This document shows positions 31,981 through 43,338 of a DNA stretch of 64,000 bases, piece after piece. The notes below the pieces were generated by a model. It searched no databases, had not been told where the DNA came from, and worked only from the letters and a program-made list of their open reading frames with translations. Made by a program: the position numbers and the translations under genes. Source of the stretch: Tillandsia leiboldiana (taxonomy: Eukaryota > Streptophyta > Magnoliopsida > Poales > Bromeliaceae); contig JAQNDB010000108.1 in NCBI GenBank assembly GCA_029204045.2, positions 1 to 64,000 of the forward strand, read 5' to 3'. The stretch's first letter is position 1, and each line of letters begins with the position of its first letter.

Positions 31981-32330
31981 CCACCTGGTGACTCGGCCAG
32001 GGCATAACTATCTCTCTGGTAACTCGGCCAGTGATACTTACCTATCTGGTAACTCAGCCAGTGATTAATACCCATCTGGTAACTCTGCCAGTGGTATCTC
32101 CTCATCTGGTAACTCAGCCAGTGATTTATACCCATCTGGTAACTCTGCCAGTGGTATCTGCTCATCTGGTAACTCAGCCAGTGATTTATACCCATCTGGT
32201 AACTCTGCCAGTGGTATCTACTCATCTGGTAACTCAGCCAGTGATCTATACCCATCTGGTAACTCTGCCAGTGGTATCTGCTCATCTGGTAACTCAGCCA
32301 GTGATCTATACCCATCTGGTAACTCTAACA
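31981..32330 (-). repeat. 30-bp tandem array in E4 LTR
   Basis: Alternating 30-bp units with CTGGTAACTCAGCCAG (plus strand), the reverse complement of the E3 core CTGGCTGAGTTACCAG. The other LTR copy is at about 38780-39130. Confidence 0.92.
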
Positions 32331-32759
32331 ATGCTACTAACACTCGTGTCCAAGTCGGAAACGGCAACCCTCGACTTACACGACTGTTCCGCAATTACCT
32401 GATAGTAAGGATACGATACCTTTGCATTCGGAAGCATAAAGGGCAATCCGTAGTTCATTGGGAGAAACCAACCCACCTGCGATCCATCCGCGAAAACCGT
32501 GCGCCAAACGGAGGTCCCGATGCGATCCCGCAGCTCCACGCGGCAAAACACGCGCCACCGGCCACGTGAGAAGCTAACACTATGCCACAACTGCGAGATA
32601 AGAAGAGGGACCGGGATCAGAAAACATGTGGCTAAAACCGCGCTCACAAAGGCGAAAGAAACCCATCCGGCGACGAGAAATGCCGCGCGTCGCGCGGGAA
32701 AACCATCGCGCACACACGCCGCGGCGCGTCGCCGAGTCGCAGCCTGCGCGGCCAATGCG

Positions 32760-34200
32760 GCGCAGCTGCACGGCCCCCAAAACCCAGCCGCGCAGCGCTG
32801 GCCCAGCCGCCCGCGCGGCGCCCAGCAAGCCCGTGCGGCACAAGGCCGCCCGCGCGGGGCCCCTGCAGGGCCGCGCGCCCACGGGCGCGGCATGCAGGCC
32901 CGCGCGGCACAAGGCCGCCCGCGCGGGGCCCCTGCAGGGCCGCGCGCCCACGGGCGCGGCCTGCAGGCCCGCGCGGCACAAGGCCGCCCGCGCGGGGCCC
33001 CTGCAGCGCCGCGCGCCCAAGGGCGCGGCCTGCAGGCCCGCGCGGCACAAGGCCGCCCGCGCGGGGCCCCTGCAGCGCCGCGCGCCCAAGGGCGCGGCCT
33101 GCAGGCCCGCGCGGCGCAGGGCCGCCCGCGCGGGGCCCCCGCAGGGCCGCGCGCCCACAGGCGCGGCCCGCAGGCCCGCTCGGCACAGGGCCGCCCGCCC
33201 GGGGCCCCTGCAGGGCCGCGCCCGCGCGGGGCCCCTGCAGGGCCGCGCGCCCACGGGCGCGGCCCGCAGGCCCGCGCGGCACAGGGCCGCCCGCGCGGCA
33301 CCTTGCAGTGCCGCGCGCTGTGCGCGCGGCCTGCAAGGTCGCGCGGCACAAGGCCGCCCGCGCGGGGCCCCTGCAGCGCCGCGCGCCCACGGGCGCGGCC
33401 TGCAGGCCCGCGCGGCACAAGGCCGCCCGCGCGGGGCCCCTGCAGGGCCGCGCGCCCACGGGCGCGGCCTGCAGGCCCGCGCGGCGCAAGGCCGCCCGCA
33501 CGGGGCCCCTGCAGCGCCGCGCGCCCAAGGGCGCAGCCTGCAGGCCCGCGCGGCGCAGGGCCGCCCGCGCGGGGCCCCCGCAGGGCCGCGCGCCCACAGG
33601 CGCGGCCCACAGGCCCGCGCGGCACAGGGCCGCCCGCGCGGGGCCCCTGCAGGGCCGCGCGCCCACGGGCGCGGCCCGCGGGCCCGCGCGCACAGGGCCG
33701 CCCGCGCGGGGCCCCTGCAGGGCCGCGAGCCCACGGGCGCGGCCCGCAGGCCCGCGCGGCACAGGGCCGCCCGCGCGGCACCTTGCAGTGCCGCGCGCAC
33801 AGCGCGCGGCCTGCAAGGTCGCGCGGCACAAGGCCGCCCGCGCGGGGCCCCTGCAGCGCCGCGCGCCCACGGGCGCGGCCTGCAGGCCCGCGCGGCACGA
33901 GGCCGCCCGCGCGGCACCTTGCAGTGCCGCGCGCACAGCGCGCGGCCTGCAAGGTCGCGCGGCACAGGGGTTGCCCGCGCGGCACCCCTGCAGTGCCGCG
34001 CGCCCAGCGCGCGGCCTGCAGGGCCGCGCGGCCCCAAGGCCGCCCGCGCGGCACCTTGCAGTGCCGCGCGCCCCGCGCGGCCTGCAAGGCCGCGCGGCAC
34101 AGGGGCTGCCCGCGCGGCACCCCTGCAGGGTCGCGCGCCCCGCGCGGCCTGCCAGGCCGCGCGGCACCAAGGCAGCCCGGCGCGCGGCGCGCAAGCGCCC
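32760..34200 (-). repeat. 69-bp GC-rich tandem array in E4 LTR
   Basis: About 20 copies of a 69-bp unit with CAAGGCCGCCCGCGCGGGGC and CCTGCAGGGCCGCGCGCCCA. No stops occur in several frames, giving ORFs up to 702 codons on both strands, which are artefacts. The other LTR copy is at about 39600-41050. Confidence 0.94.
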
Positions 34201-35054
34201 CAGCGCACGGCCGCCGCCCCCCAATCACGCGCCGCCGAAAACGCGCGCGCGCGACACGCGCAGCCTCGCCACATCCCGGACGACAAATCCGCAAGGCTCC
34301 GCCCACGGGGAGAAGAAAAGAGAGAAAAGAATAAAATAAAATAAATCCAACCTCTTCGCGGCACGCCGGTCCTCGCTCGGCTCCATGTCCACGCTCGGAG
34401 AAGAAAACGCCCAAGAGTTGCTTCTTCCAAAGCCTTCCTCTTCTTCTTCTCCTTCTTCCCTTTCCTCTCTTTTCCTTTTCTTTCTTTCTCTTTCTCTTTT
34501 CCTTTGCTACAGAGGTGGAGGGGAGGGGTTTTATAAAGCAGAAGCTTTAAATAAATTAATTAACTTAATTAATTTAATTCCAAAAACCCAACTCCAACTC
34601 ACTTTTTGCCCTCGGGCCCTCCGCCGCTGCCCGGAACCTCCCGAGCTCCGCTGTAATTCCAAAGTACACGCGCTCACAGCTTTTTCTCTTCAAAAAGCTC
34701 AACCGTTGAGTCGGGGTGCTCAAATCAAATACCGGCTCCAAAATTGCCAGTTCCGACTCACTTTTTGCCTCCGGGTCTTCCGCGTCAGTCCGGAACCTCC
34801 CGAACCTCGCTGTAAATCAAAAGTACACCTGCTCCAAGTGTTTCCCAATTTTTTTCTGCAACCCAAAGCGGTGTCGGCGCTTCCCGTACCAGTCACCTAA
34901 CGCGTACAAAGCCCGAAACAAGCAGAGGCTTCCACGGGGATCCAAATCAACCCGAACTGCTCTGAAAACACAAGTGGGACACATCCAAGACAAGTTCCTC
35001 CGCACCACACCATCCTGCAAGGTCGGTGCGTCATCCAAATCCCGGTGTTCTACA

Positions 35055-35075
35055 CTCTCCCCCCCTTAAAAGGGT
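35055..35075 (-). promoter_or_regulatory. E4 polypurine tract
   Basis: The minus strand reads TTTTAAGGGGGGGAGAG directly before the 3' LTR start TGTAGAAC. Confidence 0.8.
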
Positions 35076-35163
35076 TTCGTCCTCGAAATCGAACTAAATC
35101 CATACCTGGGAGGGTAAATCAAAAACAAAAGGGATAGAAGATCCTCAGATTGCCCAAGGCTCT

Positions 35164-35350
35164 CTAGTGGTCACTCACATTCCTCATGCTGACAACACTG
35201 AACCTTCCCCAAAGGTATGATTCGACTGCAAAATTCTTTGGTTTCACCAACAAGAATCGCATCGGTCGATGAGGATAACGCAGTCCTCGTCCATCACCAA
35301 GGAAGGGAAAGCAAAACAAAACTTGCGGGGTTCCAATAGGCCTCATCCGG
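35164..35350 (-). pseudogene. E4 decayed integrase C-terminal remnant
   Basis: The minus-strand frame 'RGLRYPHRPMRFLLVKPKNF' aligns weakly with 'DLGYQERPVRILARETREL' of E1 and has the same position relative to the polypurine tract. It is highly decayed and the assignment depends on position as much as on sequence. Confidence 0.5.
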
Positions 35351-36445
35351 CCTGATCACAGCTCGAGGATCCACAACTCGCATAACTCGTTTCTATATAT
35401 AACTCTCAGGCCGGTAGTCTCCCTTGATTCGAGACCTCAAAAACCTCCTTAAGGCAAAACTCCTCAGATGCCTCATAGCCACCAAAGCTCCAATTCCACA
35501 AAACATGGATCACCTCCCTTGACAGGGGAAAAACTTCAACCTCGAGAACCTTCTCTCGATTCTGGCACTCAATTCCCAGGGTTACACAGCTCGCCCAAAC
35601 AGGGCATACTGAACAAAATGTCCTCGCCGGGATAAAGCAATCATACATCCCTGCAAAATCTATCACCGGCGTTACCTCAACCTGACCTCCTGAGTGTCCA
35701 AGCACTTTAGGTTCGAGGGTTCTGAACAATTCCATGACCTCTCTATCACGGCAATATCCGGATCAAAGCTGGTATCCTCCTCAGCTTTGCCTCAATACAC
35801 CTCATATCCTCTGTCACTCAAGCGGCTAAAACACAAGGCCCAAACACAAAATCCTCGATGTCGAAGTGCAACTCTCAAAGCTTGGCAACCAACTTCTTCC
35901 TCCTTAGAAGTTGTAGCACTAACCTCAAGAGCCCCTCAAGCTCCAAGTCGCTTCGGAGGTAAGCAAAAACCCACGACGGTAACACCACCAACCCGTCCAG
36001 TGAAACAGGGAAAAACACAGCTCTCAAATCAGTAGGGCATTAGTCAATCTACTTGACCACGCAAACCGCTCAAACTGCCCTACTGATTCCGGATCAGTAT
36101 CCAGGCACAGCCCTCGGCTGTAAGGTTCCATAAAGATATCAATCACTCGAAGGCATCTGTCCAAGCACAAGGTGAGACTAATCAAGTTCGAACCTTACAA
36201 GAACTCACACGGTTGTGTACCCACCACGTGACATCACCACGGTGTAACAACCGCCTGGATCCTCACTATCGTATCCCCACGACGAGGTACTAGGTCTCAG
36301 AGACCTCTCGATCCGTCCAATCTCGCAGCTGCGCTCACAGCTCTCTCTGTCTCACGGTTGATACTCCACGAGGTGCTGTCGAAGTTGGCGCGGTTACCAA
36401 ACCACGTTAATCACTGTCTCGATCTCAGTCCCAATCAAGTAACTA
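35351..36445 (-). other. E4 interior, no recognisable gene
   Basis: Only short ORFs without known motifs. Around 36210-36260 a degenerate 'CATCACCACGGTGTAAC' segment is a trace of the 27-bp repeat of E1 and E3. Confidence 0.5.
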
Positions 36446-36556
36446 CCTGGTAACTCGGCCAGGGGCATCAACCACCTGGTAACTCGGCCAGGGGCAAGTA
36501 ACCTCCTGGTAACTCAGCCAGGGGCAGGTAACCTCCTGGTAACTCAGCCAGGGCAT
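36446..36556 (-). repeat. Four 29-bp repeats in E4 interior
   Basis: CCTGGTAACTCGGCCAGGGG units at about 29-bp spacing, the reverse complement of the E3 29-bp array. Confidence 0.88.
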
Positions 36557-37190
36557 CATGTATCTCATCATATGCTATAAAAATACCCTCCTCCTGACCA
36601 GGTCCACGGAGGGTCAATGTCTTCTCTCTCGACAATCCAAGATAGCATAAATTGGGACGACCGATTCCTATCCAACCTCGTATCAACACCTCTACACTGA
36701 GGTAGGACTAACATCTCGATGATCAATCCAAGGTCCTAGTTGCACTGGCAGGACAGGCAGCACTCATCCACGTGCTTCACGTGATCTGAAAATTGATCCA
36801 AACGCGCAAAACCATCAGTCCTGACACTGGCCCACACGAAGGTACCCCCGCTTTACCGAAACGCACACACGGCGTTGGCATAAAGCATGCTCTAACCCGA
36901 CGGCCACACCAGGTGAGACGCGACCCACAACCCTGGCGATGAAAGCGGCCCATGCAAAAGGGGAAACTCACATCCTGGCACTGCTGCTGAAGCGAGCACT
37001 GTCGAGAGCCTCCTGGTCTCAGTCTCTTCTGAGACCCATGATCCTGTGGGTGGAATCATGGCAACCCCGCAACACGCGACTACCGCAAAAATCGGCGATG
37101 CCGGAGCTCTCACTCCGAAGCTGATCCCCCGCTCACCGTCTCCCTCGGACGGGGTCACTGATCCACAGTCAATCCATCGAGCATGCACGC
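36557..37190 (-). other. E4 interior, no recognisable gene
   Basis: Sequence related by eye to the E1 interior at 5880-6280. ORFs are short and without domains. Confidence 0.45.
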
Positions 37191-37840
37191 TCACTGCATC
37201 CAAGGTCGGCAATCGCCGAAAATGCACAAAGAGATAGTCATCATGAGGCGGTTCCCACTCGAACACAACCAACCTCTAAGCCTCATCCTGGGCGACCAGG
37301 GATACACCGCTCAACCGTCACAGAAACTCACCCCAGAACATCAACTGCGCTCCCGCTGGTCCAACAAGACGAATCCGACGCCACCAGCTCTCTTGGCGTC
37401 CCAAAGAAAAGTACATAACCAAGCGCCCTGATGCTTATCCTGGATGAACAAATCCTCGAACAAATCTTCCATAACAGCGTTCCAGTTCTCGGCCTCTCAC
37501 GGCTCCAACTCGGTCCCGAAATCTACAAGGGACGGAACTGGATGCGGTACACAACCTATCAGTAACCTCTCGCTGCTTCCGCACCATCAATGGTGCGATC
37601 AGGAACAGAAATCGACAAAGTCGCGGCCGGAGGTACTACTGACGATACTCCGGGAGATGCTCTCGGTCCAAGCATGTGCATCCCACGCTCCATGCTCTCT
37701 CTTCCTGGCGCCGTAACGCCACAAATACCAGGACTGCTTGCGCCTGGATCTCTCAAGCCTCTCTCATCCCCGGTCAAACACGCCCTCGCCGCTGCACGGC
37801 GTCTCGGAAGCATCCAAAAACCACTGCAACAGACAAACAT
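37191..37840 (-). pseudogene. E4 decayed gag remnant
   Basis: Located just after the leader in the sense direction. The minus-strand frame at 37559-37885 has a basic, Ala-rich start ('PRRRAAARACLTGDERG') that also occurs in E1 near 7340-7380. Matching sequence order in E1 around the 'ESWWRQ' island supports a gag origin. No intact capsid or zinc knuckle. Confidence 0.45.
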
Positions 37841-37882
37841 TAGGACCAAAACTCTCTCGACCCAAACAAACGAAAGTCTAAA

Positions 37883-37949
37883 CATGTTAACCTTTCTAAA
37901 GCATTATGCTGTCTGCAGCCAACACAATCACCTTTAGAGAAATAACATG
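37883..37949 (-). other. E4 leader hairpin with CTGCAG loop
   Basis: Outer arms CATGTTA/TAACATG, middle CTAAAG/CTTTAG, inner ATTGTGTTG/CAGCATAAT in sense (two G-U pairs), loop containing CTGCAG. It starts 160 nt after the 5' LTR. Confidence 0.7.
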
Positions 37950-38090
37950 CGAGGTCACTCACCCCAATCCTCAGGGGGAGGTACACCCTCAGACAAGACT
38001 CTCGCTAAGGTCACGTCTCACACGACAGTCTTCCCACTGTCCAACCAAAAGCCTAGGGTCTCTAAGTCCCCAACGACCTATATTCCTAGG

Positions 38091-38108
38091 CTCTGATACC
38101 ACCTAATC
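38091..38108 (-). promoter_or_regulatory. E4 primer-binding site
   Basis: The minus strand reads GATTAGG then TGGTATCAGAG after the 5' LTR, complementary to the initiator-Met tRNA. Confidence 0.9.
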
Positions 38109-41100
38109 TGTCACGCCCCGGGGGTCGAACTGCGACCCGGGCTCGCCAACAGATCCGCCGTCTGTACGGAAACTGCCGTACAGACGAAGCGTCTAACCTG
38201 CAAAAGAGATCTATAGCTAACAAGTATCAGAGCTGAAACACTAAGCGGTGAAAAGTCCAAGTACACCAGTCCACTAGCACCCACAACATAAGTACAAAAG
38301 TGGAAACTAAAAAGTACAAGAGACACTACACCGACACCACCGACTCGGGTAGGAGCTAGCCAGCCACGCGCATACCTCGGTCAGAAAGCTCCGAATGAGC
38401 CAAACCTGGAACGGTCGCCTCAGGAACACCTGTCATCACAGCGGGTGTGAGATCTACTGCAACAGCCAGATCTCAGTGGGCACCAAAGCTAAAACCCACG
38501 GTACACCCACTCAGTCTGCTGGAGACAAAAACACAGATAGATAGATAGATAGATAGATAACTGGAAATGAATCTATCGCTACATGTCTCAATGCAATGCT
38601 GGAAGTAAGTTCTCAGTCTCTCTCACGGGAGGCTTGGAAACTACGAACGTCTGCGCCCCCTACAGCCCTTATCAAACAAGAACGGGCTGTAGGCTTAGGC
38701 GTCCATAGTTTCCGCCCCCACACTGGGACTGCTAGAACTCTACAAGACACTAGAAGGCCACCTCAATCCCTTCTAGTAACCACCTGGTGACTCGGCCAGG
38801 GCATAACTATCTCTCTGGTAACTCGGCCAGTGATACTTACCTATCTGGTAACTCAGCCAGTGATTAATACCCATCTGGTAACTCTGCCAGTGGTAACTCC
38901 TCATCTGGTAACTCAGCCAGTGATTTATACCCATCTGGTAACTCTGCCAGTGGTATCTGCTCATCTGGTAACTCAGCCAGTGATTTATACCCATCTGGTA
39001 ACTCTGCCAGTGGTATCTACTCATCTGGTAACTCAGCCAGTGATCTATACCCATCTGGTAACTCTGCCAGTGGTATCTGCTCATCTGGTAACTCAACCAG
39101 TGATCTATACCCATCTGGTAACTCTAACAATGCTACTAACACTCGTGTCCAAGTCGGAAACGGCAACCCTCGACTTACACGACTGTTCCGCAATTACCTG
39201 ATAGTAAGGATACGATACCTTTGCATTCGGAAGCATAAAGGGCAATCCGTAGTTCATTGGGAGAAACCAACCCACCTGCGATCCATTCGCGAAAACCGTG
39301 CGCCAAACGGAGGTCCCGATGCGATCCCGCAGCTCCACGCGGCAAAACACGCGCCACCGGCCACGTGAGAAGCTAACACTATGCCACAACTGCGAGATAA
39401 GAAGAGGGACCGGGATCAGAAAACATGTGGCTAAAACCGCGCTCACAAAGGCGAAAGAAACCCATCCGGCGACGAGAAATGCCGCGCGTCGCGCGGGAAA
39501 ACCATCGCGCACACACGCCGCGGCGCGTCGCCGAGTCGCAGCCTGCGCGGCCAATGCGGCGCAGCTGCACGGCCCCCAAAACCCAGCCGCGCGGCGCTGG
39601 CCCAGCCGCCCGCGCGGCGCCCAGCAAGCCCGTGCGGCACAAGGCCGCCCGCGCGGGGCCCCTGCAGGGCCGCGCGCCCACGGGCGCGGCATGCAAGCCC
39701 GTGCGGCACAAGGCCGCCCGCGCGGGGCCCCTGCAGGGCCGCGCGCCCACGGGCGCGGCATGCAGGCCCGCGCGGCACAAGGCCGCCCGCGCGGGGCCCC
39801 TGCAGGGCCGCGCGCCCACGGGCGCGGCCTGCAGGCCCGCGCGGCACAAGGCCGCCCGCGCGGGGCCCCTGCAGCGCCGCGCGCCCAAGGGCGCGGCCTG
39901 TCAGGCCCGCGCGGCACAAGGCCGCCCGCGCGGGGCCCCTGCAGTGCCGCGCGCCCAAGGGCGCGGCCTGCAGGCCCGCGCGGCGCAGGGCCGCCCGCGC
40001 GGGGCCCCCGCAGGGCCGCGCGCCCACAGGCGCGGCCCGCAGGCCCGCGCGGCACAGGGCCGCCCGCGCGGGGCCCCTGCAGGGCCGCGCGCCCACGGGC
40101 GCGGCCCGCGGGCCCGCGCGGCACAGGGCCGCCCGCGCGGGGCCCCTGCAGGGCCGCGCGCCCACGGGCGCGGCCCGCAGGCCCGCGCGGCACAGGGCCG
40201 CCCGCGCGGCACCTTGCAGTGCCGCACGCACAGCGCACGGCCTGCAAGGTCGCGCGGCACAAGGCCGCCCGCGCGGGGCCCCTGCAGCGCCGCGCGCCCA
40301 CGGGCGCGGCCTGCAGGCCCGCGCGGCACAAGACCGCCCGCGCGGGGCCCCTGCAGGGCCGCGCGCCCACGGGCGCGGCCTGCAGGCCCGCGCGGCGCAA
40401 GGCCGCCCGCGCGGGGCCCCTGCAGCGCCGCGCGCCCAAGGGCGCAGCCTGCAGGCCCGCGCGGCGCAGGGCCACCCGCGCGGGGCCCCCGCAGGGCCGC
40501 GCGCCCACAGGCGCGGCCCACAGGCCCACGCGGCCCGCGGGCCCGCGCGGCACAGGGCCGCCCGCGCGGGGCCCCTGCAGGGCCGCGCGCCCACGGGCGC
40601 GGCCCGCAGGCCCGCGCGGCACAGGGCCGCCCGCGCGGCACCTTGCAGTGCCGCGCGCACAGCGCGCGGCCTGCAAGGTCGCGCGGCACAAGGCCGCCCG
40701 CGCGGGGCCCCTGCAGCGCCGCGCGCCCACGGGCGCGGCCTGCAGGCCCGCGCGGCACGAGGCCGCCCGCGCGGCACCTTGCAGTGCCGCGCGCACAGCG
40801 CGCGGCCTGCAAGGTCGCGCGGCACAGGGGTTGCCCGCGCGGCACCCCTGCAGTGCCGCGCGCCCAGCGCGCGGCCTGCAGGGCCGCGCGGCCCCAAGGC
40901 AGCCCGCGCGGCACCTTGCAGTGCCGCGCGCCCCGCGCGGCCTGCAAGGCCGCGCGGCACAGGGGCTGCCCGCGTGGCACCCCTGCAGGGTCGCGCGCCC
41001 CGCGCGGCCTGCCAGGCCGCGCGGCACTAAGGCAGCCCGGCGCGCGGCGCGCAAGCGCCCCAGCGCACGGCCGCCGCCCCCCAATCACGCGCCGCCGAAA

Positions 41101-41663
41101 ATGCGCGCGCGCGACACGCGCAGCCTCGCCACATCCCGGACGACAAATCCGCAAGGCTCCGCCCACGGGGAGAAGAAAAGAGAGAAAAGAATAAAATAAA
41201 ATAAATCCAACCTCTTCGCGGCACGCCGGTCCTCGCTCGGCTCCATGTCCACGCTCGGAGAAGAAAACGCCCAAGAGTTGCTTCTTCCAAAGCCTTCCTC
41301 TTCTTCTTCTCCTTCTTCCCTTTCCTCTCTTTTCCTTTTCTTTCTTTCTCTTTCTCTTTTCCTTTGCTACTGAGGTGGAGGGGAGGGGTTTTATAAAGCA
41401 GAAGCTTTAAATAAATTAATTAACTTAATTAATTTAATTCCAAAAACCCAACTCCAACTCACTTTTTGCCCTCGGGCCCTCCGCCGCTGCCCGGAACCTC
41501 CCGAGCTCCGCTGTAATTCCAAAGTACACGCGCTCACAGCTTTTTCTCTTCAAAAAGCTCAACCGTTGAGTCGGGGTGCTCAAATCAAATACCGGCTCCA
41601 AAATTGCCAGTTCCGACTCACTTTTTGCCTCCGGGTCTTCCGCGTCAGTCCGGAACCTCCCGA
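38109..41663 (-). repeat. E4 5' LTR, truncated at its outer end
   Basis: Matches 31310 onward through 'CCGGAACCTCCCGA' and then switches to S2 gag. The TATA-like TTTATAAAA is retained (minus, 41389-41397), but the U3 end with the presumed enhancer region is gone. Confidence 0.92.
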
Positions 41664-42690
41664 CTGAGGCACAAAGACTGTCCCACTCGAACTTGGACTG
41701 TTTCCAGTTTGAGTGTATCCGAGGCCGAACTTGTTTGTTTGACCAAGACCAAGAAGTTTATCCAACTTACTCCTTCCAGAAGAAAATTGTTGTAAGTCAT
41801 CCTTGAGTTGGCAAATGGTCTCTGTCATTTCCAATTTTTCCCGTCGGGCCTCGCCGTAGAGCTTCAAGAAGTAGTTCGCTTTGTTCACCATATCTATATA
41901 ATTCTTCTCGAGTTGCTCATTGGACTCTTGAAGGGAAACATTTGCTCTTATCAAATTATCCCTTTCCACTTCAAGATCGGTCGAGAGAGAAGTTACCCTT
42001 TTTACTTCTTCTTCGAGATCATGCAATCTCCCTCTCAACCCCTTGTTTTGCTTAGCCGGTTTCTTTGAATCCCGTAAAGGTCTGTGATAGGCTAAAGCAA
42101 AATCTTCACCTTCCGAATCATCCGATTCATTGTCCGTTGCAATCTTTTCAACAGTGGAGTTGGACAACGACTCGGATGTACTTGCCATAAAGCACATGAA
42201 GGGTGAAGATATGGACGCGTGGAATGCCGTGGAGCTCTTTTCTTCATCACTCGAAGACGACTCATTTGACGTTGAGTTGTCATCCCAAGTGATGACTTGC
42301 ATCACCTTCTTCTTTGCCGGATACTTGTTGGGACACTCCGTTGCAATGTGGTCGTAGCCTCGACATTTGAAGCATTGTAGTTGTCCCTCTGAACTTTTCT
42401 TATCCTTTGAGAAGTTCTCTTGCTTTCTTGACTTGTAACTTGAAGTACCCTTGCCTTTGTTCGACTTTCTGAAGGATGGAGATTTACTTGAATTACCCCT
42501 TCGAAAGTTGCGGCGAAACTTCCTTGTCAAGGGAGCGAGCTGCTTCTCAAATTCCTCCATTGAAAGGTTCTCGTCATCGTCTGAGGAGGATGTATCCGCG
42601 TCTTCTTCCTTAGTTGTTTTCAACGCATAACCTGAAGACTTAGAAGAGGATGCTTTTCCAGAAGAATTGTTAGTAGTAAATGTCAAATTC
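41664..42690 (-). pseudogene. gag: S2 gag, C-terminal part with zinc knuckle
   Basis: The minus frame (ORF 41580-42710, whose last residues read E4 LTR) contains an acidic stretch 'SSSDDDENLSMEEFEKQLAP', a basic region, a CCHC knuckle 'CFKCRGYDHIATEC' (CX2CX4HX4C) and a long helical region with 'SLQESNEQLEKNY'. This is the C-terminal layout of Sirevirus gag. It ends at the deletion junction after the 'SSSGTVFVPQS' segment. It is out of frame with the N-terminal part by a shift near 42680. Confidence 0.88.
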
Positions 42691-43305
42691 ATAAGTTTGT
42701 AATGCTCCAACTAATTCTTCTACATGTATTTCGTCCGGGTGTTTAATAGTTTCAATGGCAGTAACTTTTGGGCGAAATCGTTCAGGAAGAGTTCTTAAGA
42801 TCTTTCTTACAATCTTAAATTCTGGAATCTTCTCTCCCAGGTTAGCACATGAGTTTACGATGTCTTGCAATCGTGTATAGTAGTCCGTGAAAGATTCATT
42901 TTCTGCCATCAAGATAGAGTCAAACTTGCTCGTAAGCATTTGCAGTTTCTGAATCTTCACGAGGTTAGTTCCCTCATGTGTAACCTGAAGAACATCCCAG
43001 ATTTCTTTCGCAGTCTCACATGCTGAGACGCGAGAGAACTCAGTTTGAGATAAGGCATTAAAGATAGCATTAATTCCCTTGCCATTGTAAGAAGATGAAT
43101 CTAACTCTTCCTTGGTCCATTTCGACCTAGGTTTTAAGGTGCGAACATCACCAATAAATTCAGTTGGATTAGTCCATCCTAATTCAATCGATTGCCACAC
43201 CCGTTCGTCGATGGAAATTAAAAAGGCTTTCATCCGTACTTTCCAGTACGCATAATTTGTTCCATCGAAGAACGGGGGTCGGTTGATGTTTCCACCTTCA
43301 ACCAT
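42670..43305 (-). pseudogene. gag: S2 gag, N-terminal part
   Basis: ATG at 43305 (minus), 211 codons. The DUF4219/UBN2-like copia gag region shows 'FFDGTNYAYWKVRMKAFLI' and 'TYEFDIYY' at the end, where the frame runs into a stop although the homologous reading continues in another frame. This copy is intact where S1 has a TGA (Arg at codon 9), so it serves as reference for S1. Confidence 0.9.
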
Positions 43306-43321
43306 TGTTTACAACCCTATT

Positions 43322-43338
43322 CCCGCTCTGATACCACT
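43322..43338 (-). promoter_or_regulatory. S2 primer-binding site
   Basis: Reverse complement AGTGGTATCAGAGCGGG next to the S2 5' LTR. Confidence 0.9.

Larger units (their letters stand above)
31310..35054 (-). repeat. E4 3' LTR
   Basis: 3745 bp; plus strand TGTCACGCCCCGGGG to GTTCTACA. Contains hairpin 2 (31361-31386), hairpin 1 (31649-31676), a 30-bp array (31981-32330), a 69-bp GC-rich array (32760-34200) and a TATA-like TTTATAAAA (minus strand, 34529-34537). Confidence 0.93.
31310..41663 (-). mobile_element. E4: non-autonomous LTR retrotransposon, 5' LTR truncated
   Basis: 3' LTR 31310-35054 and 5' LTR 38109-41663 match closely; the interior is 3054 bp. In sense the LTR runs TGTAGAACACC to GGGGCGTGACA. 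The primer site (38091-38108) and polypurine tract (after 35054) fix the orientation. The 5' LTR lacks its outermost part (about 230 bp by comparison), replaced by S2 gag, so the right target duplication is lost. Traces of gag and integrase mark it as gypsy-derived. It has no enzyme gene. Confidence 0.92.

Noticed and set aside
32306..34414. 702-codon minus ORF and 500-630-codon ORFs in other frames (also 39105-41274)
   Set aside because: They translate the 69-bp GC-rich LTR array. Open frames on both strands, repetitive Arg/Ala/Gly/Pro content and no domain.
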